Assembly: GCF_009741735.1 (NCBI RefSeq)
Contig: NZ_WHOH01000001.1
Location: 992,001 to 1,056,000, forward strand
DNA: 64,000 nt
Origin: Lentibacillus sp. JNUCC-1
GTDB taxonomy: Bacteria > Bacillota > Bacilli > Bacillales > Amphibacillaceae
Reading direction: 5' to 3'
Position numbers and translations under genes: made by a program. A model generated the notes under the pieces. That model had not been told where the DNA came from and did not search any database. It worked only from the letters and a program-made list of their open reading frames with translations. Positions 18,404-26,459 of the stretch are shown here, piece after piece. Positions within the stretch are counted from its first letter, which is position 1. Every line of letters begins with the position of its first letter.

Positions 18404-19378
18404 TTAGTACTCCATTTTCCACATATATCTTCTTACAGAAAGTGGGTGTCCAGTATGTTCAGAGAGTCCATCAGCATACTGTCTTAATACGACCCCTGCC
18501 AACGCCGGACCAAAGTATTCTTTCAAGTCCTCGTCAATACCGCTATAGTCTAATTTGGTAATATCAACCACTTCTACTTTTTCACTAAACTTCTCAGCGA
18601 AACTAATAGCTCTTTCATCTAACGGAAGAGTCGGTCCTTCTCCTTTAATAATTAGAAAAGGCACATCGAAATCAGTTATTTCGAAAGGTCCATGGAAGTA
18701 TTCCCCTGTATGAATAGCATTTGAATTAATCCAAAGCATTTCCATAAGTAAGCAACTTGTAAATGAATAAGCTTGATGATAATATGCTCCGCTACCCATG
18801 GTATAAATAATCTTTTCTCTTTTGTTCTCTTTTCCAAATTGAAATGCTCGCTCGTATGTTAATTTCTGGTTTGAATCAAATAGTTCTTCAAGTTTATTTA
18901 ATTGATCCAATACTCTTTCGTACTTTTCGTTCGGGTTTAAGCTATTGATAATGGAGAAAACAAGAGTATAGAATATCCCAATTTCACCATCAATAGCATC
19001 TGACCCATCTTTATAATTGTAGTGAACTGTGTACTCAGCTTCTTGGCATAGTGGTGATTCAGTGTCAATGGAAATCGCAACTGTAATTGCACCTTTCTCT
19101 CTGGCAAACTTCGCCGCTTCGACAGTTTCAGGAGTTGTGCCTGAATGCGAGCGTAAAATAACCAAGCTATTGTTCCCAAGCCCCTTTGGATTACTGTGAA
19201 TAAATTCATTGGATGTATAGGCCTTACTTGGAATGGAAAGTTCCCTGTCAACAAAATAGTCTCCAGTTGAAAGCGATGCCAAAGATCCGCCACAAGCTAC
19301 AAAGTAAATATTATTAATATCTTTTTCCTTCACCGCACTTACCACACTATTGATCTGCTCTACATGCTCTGTCTTCAT
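18404..19378 (-). CDS. frlB: SIS-domain fructosamine 6-phosphate deglycase, probable FrlB
   Basis: 324 residues with two sugar-isomerase folds: CGGSLASLSTGDYFV near residue 29 and SHSGTTPETVEAAKFAREKG near 77 (the phosphate-binding Ser/Thr loop), and the second fold around YTMGSGAYYHQAYSF. The stretch EMLWINSNAIHTGEYFHGPFE (in parts EMLWINSNAIHT and GEYFHGPFE) and the C-terminus HPLSVRRYMWKMEY are characteristic of FrlB. Cleaves fructosamine 6-phosphates to glucose 6-phosphate and a free amine or amino acid. First gene of the operon, with its own promoter and operator upstream. Confidence 0.88.
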   Translation of the reverse strand: MKTEHVEQINSVVSAVKEKDINNIYFVACGGSLASLSTGDYFVDRELSIPSKAYTSNEFIHSNPKGLGNNSLVILRSHSGTTPETVEAAKFAREKGAITVAISIDTESPLCQEAEYTVHYNYKDGSDAIDGEIGIFYTLVFSIINSLNPNEKYERVLDQLNKLEELFDSNQKLTYERAFQFGKENKREKIIYTMGSGAYYHQAYSFTSCLLMEMLWINSNAIHTGEYFHGPFEITDFDVPFLIIKGEGPTLPLDERAISFAEKFSEKVEVVDITKLDYSGIDEDLKEYFGPALAGVVLRQYADGLSEHTGHPLSVRRYMWKMEY

Positions 19379-19396
19379 TCTAATACCTCCAGTTAT

Positions 19397-19426
19397 TTTT
19401 TAAGACGTCATATGATGTCTTAAAAA
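19397..19426. promoter_or_regulatory. 30-bp palindromic operator of the frl operon
   Basis: Half-site TTAAGACGTCAT faces its inverted copy across the centre at 19411/19412, with 14 of 15 pairs matching. It sits just downstream of the -10 box of the frlB promoter, an ideal place for repression by the GntR-type FrlR. Confidence 0.75.
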
Positions 19427-19427
19427 G

Positions 19428-19456
19428 ACTATAAGCTTTCCGTTTAGAATTGTCAA
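19428..19456 (-). promoter_or_regulatory. Sigma-A promoter of the frl operon
   Basis: TTGACA (19451-19456), 17-bp spacer, TATAGT (19428-19433) on the minus strand, leading to frlB through the palindrome. Confidence 0.85.
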
Positions 19457-19552
19457 TAGTTTTTTTAACATTTCAAGTAAATTTTATTTAGAAATGGTTT
19501 GCACTAGGCACAGTTTAACTAAGATTCTCGTTATGAGAATATAAAACGCAAT

Positions 19553-19617
19553 ACCTTACCTGTCACTTTCGACATGTTTCGGGAAGTGACTGTCACTTGT
19601 CGAGTCGTTTGTCGAAG
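19553..19617. repeat. REP-like palindrome at the right border of the AT-rich segment
   Basis: TACCTGTCACTTTCGACATG followed by TTTCGGGAAGTGACTGTCAC and GTCGTTTGTCGAAG: two facing diverged copies of the recurring element. Base composition rises to its right. Confidence 0.65.
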
Positions 19618-19623
19618 TTAGTT

Positions 19624-19668
19624 TTGACTAATTTAACTATTGTGATATCATATTTGTAAGCGTTTACT
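19624..19668 (+). promoter_or_regulatory. Promoter with cre site upstream of the fatty-acid permease gene
   Basis: TTGACT (19624-19629), 16-bp spacer, TATCAT (19646-19651), then TGTAAGCGTTTACT (19655-19668), a strong CcpA cre match covering the expected transcription start. Suggests glucose repression of the permease. Confidence 0.7.
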
Positions 19669-19700
19669 TCATATAAATAGTGTATAGGGAGGGGATTTTG

Positions 19701-21022
19701 GTGAAGGGGATAACGAATTTTTTTGATCGGGTGGTACAGCGGTACTTGCCTGATGCGTTTTTGTTTGCAGTCATTTTGACGTTAGTCGTGTTTGTGATGG
19801 GGATCTTTTTTACATCGAGTTCGACGCTGGAGATGGTGAGTTATTGGGGTGACGGGTTTTGGGACTTGCTGGCGTTTGCCATGCAGATGTCGCTCATTGT
19901 TGTAACGGGGTATATTTTGGCCAATACGCCGGTTGTTAAAGGTGGGCTCGAGCGGATAAGTCGGCTGGCCAATACACCTGGACAGGCGATTGTGCTGATT
20001 ACGATTGTGACGATTATTGCGTGCTGGATCAACTACGGGTTCGGCCTTGTGGTCGGGGCGCTGTTGGCGGTGCATATTGTGAAGCGCGTTCCGTCGGTCG
20101 ATTACCGTCTGCTGGTGGCGAGTGCGTACAGTGGTTTCCTTGTGTGGCATGGCGGGCTTTCGGCATCAGCGCCGCTTCTGGTCGCGACTGAGGGGCACTT
20201 TTTGGAAGACACGATTGGGACCATTCCGGTGGTCAACACGTTGTTCAGTCCTTTTAATTTGTTTATTGTGATTGTGTTTTTGGTGACGCTGCCGGCGTTG
20301 AACTGGCTGCTTATGAAGAGTCGCGGTCCGGTCACGATTGAGCAGCAGCCGTGGAATTTTCAGGAGGAAGAAAAGGTGGAGGAAGCTTCGGCCGAGGAAA
20401 TGACTCCAGCGTCACGGTTGGAGAACAGCATGATCCTGTCACTGCTCGTCGGGGCGCTTGGCGTGGTGTACATCGTCTATCATTTTGTGCAAAATGGCTT
20501 TGATTTGAATTTGAACATCGTCATTTTCACGTTCCTGTTACTCGGTATTCTGCTGCACCGGACGCCGAAGCAGTTTCTGGGCAGTGTCACGGATTCGGTG
20601 AAAAACGTCGGCGGGATCATCATTCAATTTCCTTTTTACGCGGGATTATGGGTATGATGGTAGAGTCCGGGCTTTCACAAAAAATGTCGCTGTTTTTTGT
20701 GAACATTTCCAATGACTTCACGCTCCCGTTATTTACTTTTATCAGCGCGGGTATCGTAAACTTCTTCGTCCCGTCTGGCGGTGGTCAGTGGGCTGTGCAG
20801 GGGCCGATTATGATTCCGGCTGCGCTTGAGATTGGCGTTGACACGGCGAAAACGACCATGGCTGTTGCCTGGGGTGACGCGTGGACGAACATGATTCAGC
20901 CGTTCTGGGCGCTGCCGCTGCTCGCGATTGCGGGCTTGAAAGTGCGTGACATCATGGGCTATTGTGCATTGATTTTAATTTATAGCTTTTTCCCGATAGC
21001 GATCGGGTTGTTGTTCTTTTAA
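19701..21022 (+). CDS. AtoE-type short-chain fatty acid transporter (frameshifted here)
   Basis: Membrane permease of the short-chain fatty acid/AtoE family, about 12 helices. The first frame ends at FPFYAGL; adding one G to the run at 20642-20644 gives the family motif FPFYAGIMGMMVESGLSQ and 440 residues in all, the normal size. Other family landmarks are SGFLVWHGGLSASAPLLVAT near residue 155 and FFVPSGGGQWAVQGPIM in the second half. GTG 19701 is chosen because GGGAGGGG lies just upstream. Imports acetoacetate, butyrate or similar acids. Monocistronic, under an apparent cre site. Confidence 0.88.
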
Positions 21023-21030
21023 AAAGATGT

Positions 21031-21069
21031 GCCCGGGTGCCTTGTGAAAAGGTGCCCGGGCTATTTTTT
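21031..21069. terminator. Bidirectional terminator between convergent genes
   Basis: GCCCGGGTGCCTT and AAGGTGCCCGGGC form a 13-bp stem with one mismatch, with A5 to the left and T6 to the right. Shared by the permease gene and the EamA gene, whose stop codon it overlaps. Confidence 0.85.
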
Positions 21070-22029
21070 CTGCATCTGCTTGGCGCTCAGCTGAGCAATG
21101 ATGATGCCGGCGATGATTAAGACGGATCCCGTGATGACGCCGGGAGTGAGTGTTTCGTTTAAAATTATTGAACTGAACAAGAGGCCGAAAATGGGCACGA
21201 GCAACGTTGAGATTGTCGCGGTGACCATATCGATCAGGCTGAGAATGAGAAACCAGACGGTGAAGCACAGCGCAGACGCGAACACGCCGGTGAACATGAT
21301 GTAGTAGATGCTCGGTGTGTTCAGCACGATGGGTTCGCCCCATTCCATGACAAGGGCGGCGATGATGATGCCGATTGTGCCGCACGTCATTTGCCACGTG
21401 TTGACCTGGAGTTGGGGCAGGTTTTGCAGGTGGCGGCGGTAATAGACATTCGACATCCCCCAAGAAAATGCGGCTACGATGATGAGCAGCTCCCCGAAAA
21501 CAGCTTGGAGGTTATCCGTGAAAATGCTGTCCCAGCCCACGATCGTGATGATGCCGATCATACCTGCGAGGAGACCTGTGACTTTGCCTGGGCTCATTTT
21601 TTCGTTCAGGAATTTTGCGGCGAGAAAGCTGCTCCAGACTGGCATGGAGTACAGGAGCACGGATGATTTTCCCGCGTCGACGAATTTCAGACCGTACATG
21701 ACGAGCAAGAACACGATCGATGTTTGCAGCAGTCCGACGAGGGTCAGGTGCTTCCAATACTGTTTCGGCGGCAGGCCGGTTTTGCGAATCCAAATGACGA
21801 TGAGCAGGGTGATCGAGCCAGTCGCAAAACGGAACGCGGAAAATGTGAACGGCCCCATATAGTCGAGCGCCTGCTTCATGAGCACCCAGGCATAGCCCCA
21901 AAGGAGCGTGACAATGAGGATGGCCAGGACGAGCGCCCATTTGTGCTGCTGGAGATATGTGATAAACGCTGATGTGGGGGCTTCTCCGCTTTCTGACTGT
22001 TGTTGTGTATGTAATTCCTTCTTTTTCAT
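21061..22029 (-). CDS. EamA/DMT family transporter
   Basis: 322 residues with ten predicted helices in two repeated EamA halves (about 35-160 and 175-310). Landmarks are LLWGYAWVLMKQAL at helix 1, GLLQTSIVFLLVMYGLKFVDAGKSSVLLY in helices 3-4 (in parts) and AFSWGMSNVYYRRHL at the start of the second half. Such proteins export amino acids or small metabolites; the substrate is unknown. ATG 22029 follows a purine-rich GGTGGGGGGAGA ribosome site. A cytoplasmic N-terminal tail of about 30 polar residues precedes helix 1. Confidence 0.9.
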   Translation of the reverse strand: MKKKELHTQQQSESGEAPTSAFITYLQQHKWALVLAILIVTLLWGYAWVLMKQALDYMGPFTFSAFRFATGSITLLIVIWIRKTGLPPKQYWKHLTLVGLLQTSIVFLLVMYGLKFVDAGKSSVLLYSMPVWSSFLAAKFLNEKMSPGKVTGLLAGMIGIITIVGWDSIFTDNLQAVFGELLIIVAAFSWGMSNVYYRRHLQNLPQLQVNTWQMTCGTIGIIIAALVMEWGEPIVLNTPSIYYIMFTGVFASALCFTVWFLILSLIDMVTATISTLLVPIFGLLFSSIILNETLTPGVITGSVLIIAGIIIAQLSAKQMQKK

Positions 22030-22058
22030 AACCGTCTCCCCCCACCTTTCCTGTTTCT

Positions 22059-22086
22059 ATCGTAGCATTTTTTGAGCTAGGAACAA
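22059..22086 (-). promoter_or_regulatory. Possible promoter of the EamA gene
   Basis: TTGTTC (22081-22086), 16-bp spacer, TACGAT (22059-22064), 30 bp upstream of the start codon. Moderate match only. Confidence 0.4.
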
Positions 22087-22108
22087 ATGAAGTTGTGGTG
22101 TTTGGTGC

Positions 22109-22143
22109 AAGGGAAGTCCACAGCGGTTGGGGACTTCCTTTTT
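22109..22143 (+). terminator. Terminator-like inverted repeat
   Basis: GGAAGTCC and GGACTTCC around a GC-rich loop, T5 at the right. No + strand gene ends here, so it is more likely part of the recurring inverted-repeat/array module than a gene terminator. Confidence 0.6.
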
Positions 22144-22207
22144 GATTTTGGGTGGGTGGTGGGATTTTGGTGCGGAGCGAGGAGTGGTCTACTGGAGGGC
22201 TGTGCTG

Positions 22208-22396
22208 CTGTCGGAGCTAGGGTGCGTTCTATCAGAGCAAGATCGACTTCTATCAGAGGAAGAATGCGTTCTATCGGAGCAAATGCGCATTCTATCAGAT
22301 GAAGACCCTGTTCTATCAAAGCAAGATCCAACCCTATCCAAGCAACAGCCGATTCTATCAAACAAACTTCCTCTTCTATCACACCAACCGTCTCCT
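22208..22396 (+). repeat. 21-bp tandem array A2 (9 units)
   Basis: Nine units of exactly 21 bp. The first is degenerate (CTGTCGGAGCTAG), the others start CTATC. Units at the left are of the CAGAGCAAG kind and decay rightward to CACACCAAC. Same polarity as A1. Apparent open frames over it are by-products of the repeat. Confidence 0.9.
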
Positions 22397-22438
22397 CCAC
22401 CTTATTCCAATAAAAAGCACCTCACCTCAGACGACAGC

Positions 22439-22472
22439 ATTCGACATAATTCGGGAAGTGACAGGCACCCGC
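22439..22472. repeat. REP-like palindromic half element
   Basis: ATTCGACATAATTCGGGAAG then TGACAGGCACCCG, the inverted orientation of the halves at 8436 and 10183. Confidence 0.75.
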
Positions 22473-22487
22473 CTTCCCCCACCGCAC

Positions 22488-22531
22488 AAAAAAATGCCAG
22501 GCGCCCGGGACGTATGTCCGGGGCGCCTGGC
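22488..22531 (-). terminator. Terminator of the sodium:solute symporter gene
   Basis: GCCAGGCGCCC and GGGCGCCTGGC pair around a short loop; on the minus strand a T7 run follows. Placed 22 bp after the symporter stop codon. Confidence 0.92.
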
Positions 22532-22552
22532 CGTGTCTGTCACATTTACCGT

Positions 22553-24064
22553 TTAGGATGCTGGGCCTTTCACGTATGCTTCGTCTTTTGTATAGATGGT
22601 CAGACCGACGATGTTTTTGCCGGTTGACGGGAAGAAGAAGCTGGCGATGTAGCCGAATACGACTGAGCTGAAGAATGAGACCATGCTGACGGCGAATGGT
22701 GACAGTCCTGTTTTTTGGATAAAGAATGATGTGATGGCTGCGAGTATCAAGCCGACGAATACGCCTGGTGTGTTGGCGCGTTTTGTGAATATGCCAAGAG
22801 CGAATATCCCGGCGATTGGCACGCCGAACAGGCCGGTGATGCTTAGGAACAGGTTCCATGTTTCGGCGCGGTCGGTGGCGACGAGATACAGGGCGGCTGT
22901 CATGCCGAGTATTCCGGCGGCGATGATGGTCAGCCGGGCTAGGAGCACGTCTGTTTTTTCATGATTTTTACCGAAAAAGCGTTGTTTGAAGTCGGTGACC
23001 ACACAGGCTGAAATACTGTTCAGGCTGGATGAGATCGTTGACTGGCAGGCCGCGAAAATGGCTGCAATCAAGAGTCCGGCGACACCAACGGGCAGGCTTG
23101 TCACGATAAAGTATGGCACAACGGCTGATGTGTTGAAGCCCTCAGGTAATGTGCCAGCTGTTGAATAGTACATGTACAGAACGGTTCCCATGCCATAGAA
23201 AATCGGGATCGTGATCAGCGCGAGCACACCATTGGTCCACAGGGATTTGTTCGTTTCTTTAACAGAGGACGTTGTCTGGTAACGCTGCACGACGTCCTGG
23301 CTCGCTGTGTACTGGTGCAAGTTGTTGAAAATTGATCCGAGAAAGATGATCGGAATCGCGGCTGCGGCTGTGCCGAATTTAAAGTTGTCGGTTGTGATGA
23401 ATTTGCCCTGCTCGTTTGCATCCTGAATGATCGATGCAAAGCCACCGTCGATCATGTTGATGCCCATGAATACGATCAAAAGCGCACCGCCGAGCAAGAG
23501 AATGCCTTGGATCACGTCGCTCCAGATGACGCCTTCCATCCCGCCGAGGAATGTGTAAATGATACACAGGATCCCGACGACGGCTGCGATCAGAACGGGG
23601 TTGATGTTGGACACCGATGTGATCGCGAGTGTTGGCAAGTAAACGACGATTGCCACGCGCCCGATGTGGAACAGGATGAACAACAAACTGCTGACCGATC
23701 GCATGGACACGCCGAAGCGCTCCTCAAGGTATTCATACGCCGTAGTGACGTTCAATTTTCTGAAAAACGGGATGTAGAAATGAATTAAAACAGGGATAAT
23801 GGCGAAAATGGCCAAGTTACCAGCAGCATATGACCAGTCTGTCAGAAACGCCTGCTCCGGTGTTGACATGAATGTGATGGCACTGAGCGTTGTCGCGTAA
23901 ATACTGAAGCCCGCTGCCCAAGCCGGAATTTTTCCGCCGCCTTTAAAGAACGCGTCGGTGTTTTTTCCGGACCGTCGGGTGAAATACACACCCACGCCGA
24001 GCATTGCGATTAAGTACACAACCAACACAACCCAGTTGACCGTACCGAGACCTACCTTTTCCAT
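22553..24064 (-). CDS. Sodium:solute symporter (SSS family), likely sialic acid uptake
   Basis: 503 residues, about 13 helices. Family landmarks: helix 1 VLVVYLIAMLGVGVYFTRR, GFSIYATTLSAITFMSTPEQAF near residue 52 (in parts; Na+ site region), GGMEGVIWSDVIQG near 178 and ASQDVVQRYQTTSSVKETNKSLW near 265 (in parts), the sodium:solute symporter signature region. Genes for sialic-acid lyase, kinase and epimerase follow upstream, so sialic acid is the likely substrate (SiaT/NanT-type SSS proteins are known); related sugars or proline are alternatives. AAGGAGG lies before ATG 24064, and a cre-like site lies 50 bp upstream. Confidence 0.88.
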   Translation of the reverse strand: MEKVGLGTVNWVVLVVYLIAMLGVGVYFTRRSGKNTDAFFKGGGKIPAWAAGFSIYATTLSAITFMSTPEQAFLTDWSYAAGNLAIFAIIPVLIHFYIPFFRKLNVTTAYEYLEERFGVSMRSVSSLLFILFHIGRVAIVVYLPTLAITSVSNINPVLIAAVVGILCIIYTFLGGMEGVIWSDVIQGILLLGGALLIVFMGINMIDGGFASIIQDANEQGKFITTDNFKFGTAAAAIPIIFLGSIFNNLHQYTASQDVVQRYQTTSSVKETNKSLWTNGVLALITIPIFYGMGTVLYMYYSTAGTLPEGFNTSAVVPYFIVTSLPVGVAGLLIAAIFAACQSTISSSLNSISACVVTDFKQRFFGKNHEKTDVLLARLTIIAAGILGMTAALYLVATDRAETWNLFLSITGLFGVPIAGIFALGIFTKRANTPGVFVGLILAAITSFFIQKTGLSPFAVSMVSFFSSVVFGYIASFFFPSTGKNIVGLTIYTKDEAYVKGPAS

Positions 24065-24112
24065 TTTGTTGTCCTCCTTTAGATGCGTCTGTTCATGGTG
24101 TTTTCATAATGT

Positions 24113-24126
24113 TTAAACCGTTTTCA
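24113..24126. promoter_or_regulatory. cre-like site upstream of the symporter gene
   Basis: On the minus strand TGAAAACGGTTTAA, one mismatch from the palindromic CcpA consensus. Would place sialic-acid uptake under carbon catabolite control. Confidence 0.45.
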
Positions 24127-24133
24127 TTTCCTG

Positions 24134-24180
24134 CAAAAAGCAGGGCGTGATCTGCCCGAGGACAGCCGCCCCCTGCTCGT
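24134..24180 (-). terminator. Terminator after nanA
   Basis: On the minus strand GCAGGGGGCG and CGCCCTGC pair, followed by TTTTTG. Directly after the nanA stop; read-through into the symporter gene is possible. Confidence 0.75.
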
Positions 24181-24181
24181 T

Positions 24182-25051
24182 TTACAAATTAAAGTCAGCG
24201 ATTAATTGCTTAACCTCGCCCACCTGACTGCTGTCAAAGCCGCGCATTGGCTTTTTATTAGTGCCGGCGTCGATGCCTTTTTGATTCAAAATTTCCTTCA
24301 GCGTCTGATAAAGGCCTAGGTCGAGAATTTTTTCAATCAAGTCGTTGGTCGTGTGCTGAACATCGTATGCTTCAGTGACTTTTCCTTCAGCGACCAGATT
24401 CATGATCTCTTTCGCCCGCTTGCCGTTCACGTTAAACGTGCTGCCGATCGCACCATCCACACCTGATACGAGGCCGTAAATGAGCATTTCGTCGAATCCG
24501 GAATAGATCAGCTTGTTCGGGTAGCGTTTCCGCAGACGTTCGAGCAGGAAGAAGTTCCCGTCGGTGTATTTCACGCCGATGACTTTTTCATTCTGGAAAA
24601 GTTCATCAAACTGTGCCATGTCCATTGATACGCCGGTCAAAGCTGGGATCGCGTAAATGATCATGTTATTGTTCGTTTCATTAATGATCGTTTCGTAGTA
24701 AGACTTGATTTCGGCAAAAGTGAACGGATAGTAGAACGGTGTGACCGCAGACAAGCTGTCATAGCCGAGTTCAGTGGCATACTTGCCAACCTCAACCGCT
24801 TCCTCAAGATTGATCGAACCGACTTGGGCGATCAATTTCGCTCTGCCAGCCGTCTCCTCATGTGCGATGCGGAAAATCGTCTTCTTCTGGTCCGTAGACA
24901 GCATGAAATTTTCCCCTGAGCTACCGTTGACATACAACCCGTCAACACCTTGCTCCTCGATATTCTGATTCACCACTTCACGAAGACCTTGCTCTTTTAT
25001 TTGACCCTGCTCATCAAACGGCACGAGTAATGCTGAAAATAAACCTTTCAT
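24182..25051 (-). CDS. nanA: N-acetylneuraminate lyase
   Basis: 289-residue aldolase of the DHDPS/NAL family. It splits N-acetylneuraminate into N-acetylmannosamine and pyruvate through a Schiff base. Visible: [14 protein letters not shown] near residue 39 (the GS[ST]GE substrate-carboxylate loop), Tyr in [13 protein letters not shown] near residue 137, and the Schiff-base Lys in [16 protein letters not shown] near 164. GVKYT.NFFLLER is closer to NanA than to dihydrodipicolinate synthases (which have Lys in a GIKE context). AAGGAGG precedes the start. A FadR-type operator lies 50 bp upstream. Confidence 0.93.
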   Translation of the reverse strand: MKGLFSALLVPFDEQGQIKEQGLREVVNQNIEEQGVDGLYVNGSSGENFMLSTDQKKTIFRIAHEETAGRAKLIAQVGSINLEEAVEVGKYATELGYDSLSAVTPFYYPFTFAEIKSYYETIINETNNNMIIYAIPALTGVSMDMAQFDELFQNEKVIGVKYTDGNFFLLERLRKRYPNKLIYSGFDEMLIYGLVSGVDGAIGSTFNVNGKRAKEIMNLVAEGKVTEAYDVQHTTNDLIEKILDLGLYQTLKEILNQKGIDAGTNKKPMRGFDSSQVGEVKQLIADFNL

Positions 25052-25100
25052 GGGAAGTTCCTCCTTGTGATTGCTTCTTTTATCGTAAAAAGTTATAATA

Positions 25101-25111
25101 TGGTCAGACCA
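25101..25111. promoter_or_regulatory. FadR-type GntR operator upstream of nanA
   Basis: TGGTCAGACCA is a perfect palindrome matching the FadR-subfamily consensus TNGTNNNACNA. It overlaps the start of a TATTAT-like -10 on the minus strand (25097-25102). The two GntR regulators of the cluster are the obvious ligands. Confidence 0.75.
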
Positions 25112-25212
25112 ATTTTTAAGTCACCTCAATCATAAAAGCGTTTTAACAAAATGTCAACCGTTTTTTGTAAGAGGTTACAGGATGGATGTTATCGTGAGAT
25201 TTTGTTCGCATG

Positions 25213-25627
25213 TGAGAGCAACGTGATTTCCGCTACGGGTAATCGCTTTAACTTCATAACAGCTCAAGTGCGACATCTGTTCAAAAAAACCATTTTCACA
25301 GTGTCTTCTAGCCGCGGGCACGGCCTCAGCCTCCTTGCCCCGGCAAGGGGTATGTCGACGTTGCCCGCAAAGGGCGGTTTTAGTCGACCCTCCTTAATGT
25401 ACTCGCTGTGGGGTCTTCGGACTCGTGCTGTTCCCGCAGGAGTCGACTACCCTTCGCTACAATCACTTTATCCTGTTTGGCGCATATACATTTTTGAGGT
25501 AGCAATCCTAGCGGAGGGAAAATACGAAGACTCCAGTGGGAGGATAAGCCTCGGTGAGACCCCGGAACGCGATAGCGTGAGGAGGCTCAGCAGCGCCCAC
25601 GGAAAGCGCAGTGTTTTCCCGGAGCGG
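25213..25627. repeat. Composite inverted repeat, copy 2, between nanA and the regulator genes
   Basis: Left half (about 25213-25475) and right half (about 25510-25627) are diverged inverted copies: GCCTC...CTGTGGGGTCT on the left mirrors AGACCCC...GAGG on the right. The left half carries an extra cassette (about 25338-25402) containing CCCCGGCAAGGGG and a GTCGAC...GTCGAC hairpin. The right half matches 61-172 and 49769-49945. No coding potential found; it fills most of the 700-bp gap. Confidence 0.85.
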
Positions 25628-25751
25628 TCATTTCGCTTCATTTTTTAATGAAATATATTAATTATGATTTTCTCCTCTATTCAAGAAGGCTAAGAGCGAC
25701 GACTTATATGATAAAATAACTATAATTCACAAATGTTCGGGGGGTGTTGCC

Positions 25752-26459
25752 ATGGCCTTACAGAGAGCGTCACTGGTGGATATTGCGATTGACCGGATTA
25801 AGGCGCATATTGCGGAGCAGGGGCTGCGACCGGGGGATCGGTATTTGTCGGAAAAGGAATTGACTGAGAAGCTGCAGGTGAGCCGGACCGTGGTGCGTGA
25901 GGCGCTGATTTCGCTGCAGTCGATTGGGCTGCTGGCGATTAGGCGCGGTGGCGGTGTTGTGATCAGCGACCAGAATTTTGATGTGATCAAAGAGATTTTG
26001 CATCATCATTATGACGCGCACGGGGTGAAATTGCGTGAGCTGGTGGAAATCCGGCAGATTATTGAACTTGGCGCGCTGCGGTTGATGATTGAAAAGGCGG
26101 TCGCGGTGGATTTTGCCGAGCTGCGTGACATTAATCAGCGGTATTATGAGGCGATTGTTGAGCACCGGGATACGCGTGAGGCAGACCGGGAGTTTCATCA
26201 GGCGCTGATCCGGGCGACGGGGAACGAGACGTTTTACAATTTTAGCGAAATTATTCATGATTATTTTTCCATAACGAAGATCGATCTTGTTCAGAGTGAA
26301 TCTGCCCTTTTGGCGTCCCATCAGGAGCATGAGGCGATTGTCGAGCGGCTGGCGGCGGGTGATTTGGCGGGTGCGCAGGCATTGATGACGGATCATTTGA
26401 AGCCGATCACCGCCTATATCGATCAGTTGGAGGTTGATGGTGACGATGAAACCGATTGA
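25752..26459 (+). CDS. FadR-type GntR regulator 1 of the sialic acid cluster
   Basis: 235 residues. Winged helix about 5-75 (GDRYLSEKELTEKLQVSRTVVREALISLQ in parts: LSEKELTEKL, VSRTVVREALISLQ; then RRGGGVVI) and an all-helical FCD ligand domain about 85-225 with the metal-binding pattern (Asp/His: REFHQALIRATGN near 155 and HQEHEAIVERL near 197). FCD regulators sense organic or sugar acids, here plausibly sialic acid or a product. GGGGGG ribosome site before ATG. Overlaps the next gene, also a GntR regulator. Confidence 0.9.
   Translation: MALQRASLVDIAIDRIKAHIAEQGLRPGDRYLSEKELTEKLQVSRTVVREALISLQSIGLLAIRRGGGVVISDQNFDVIKEILHHHYDAHGVKLRELVEIRQIIELGALRLMIEKAVAVDFAELRDINQRYYEAIVEHRDTREADREFHQALIRATGNETFYNFSEIIHDYFSITKIDLVQSESALLASHQEHEAIVERLAAGDLAGAQALMTDHLKPITAYIDQLEVDGDDETD

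Noticed and set aside
25151..25648. 165-residue frame over the composite repeat, and the similar frame at 49440-49715
   Set aside because: Sequence is the structured repeat; the shared residues reflect DNA homology of the repeat copies, and outer arms are palindromic.
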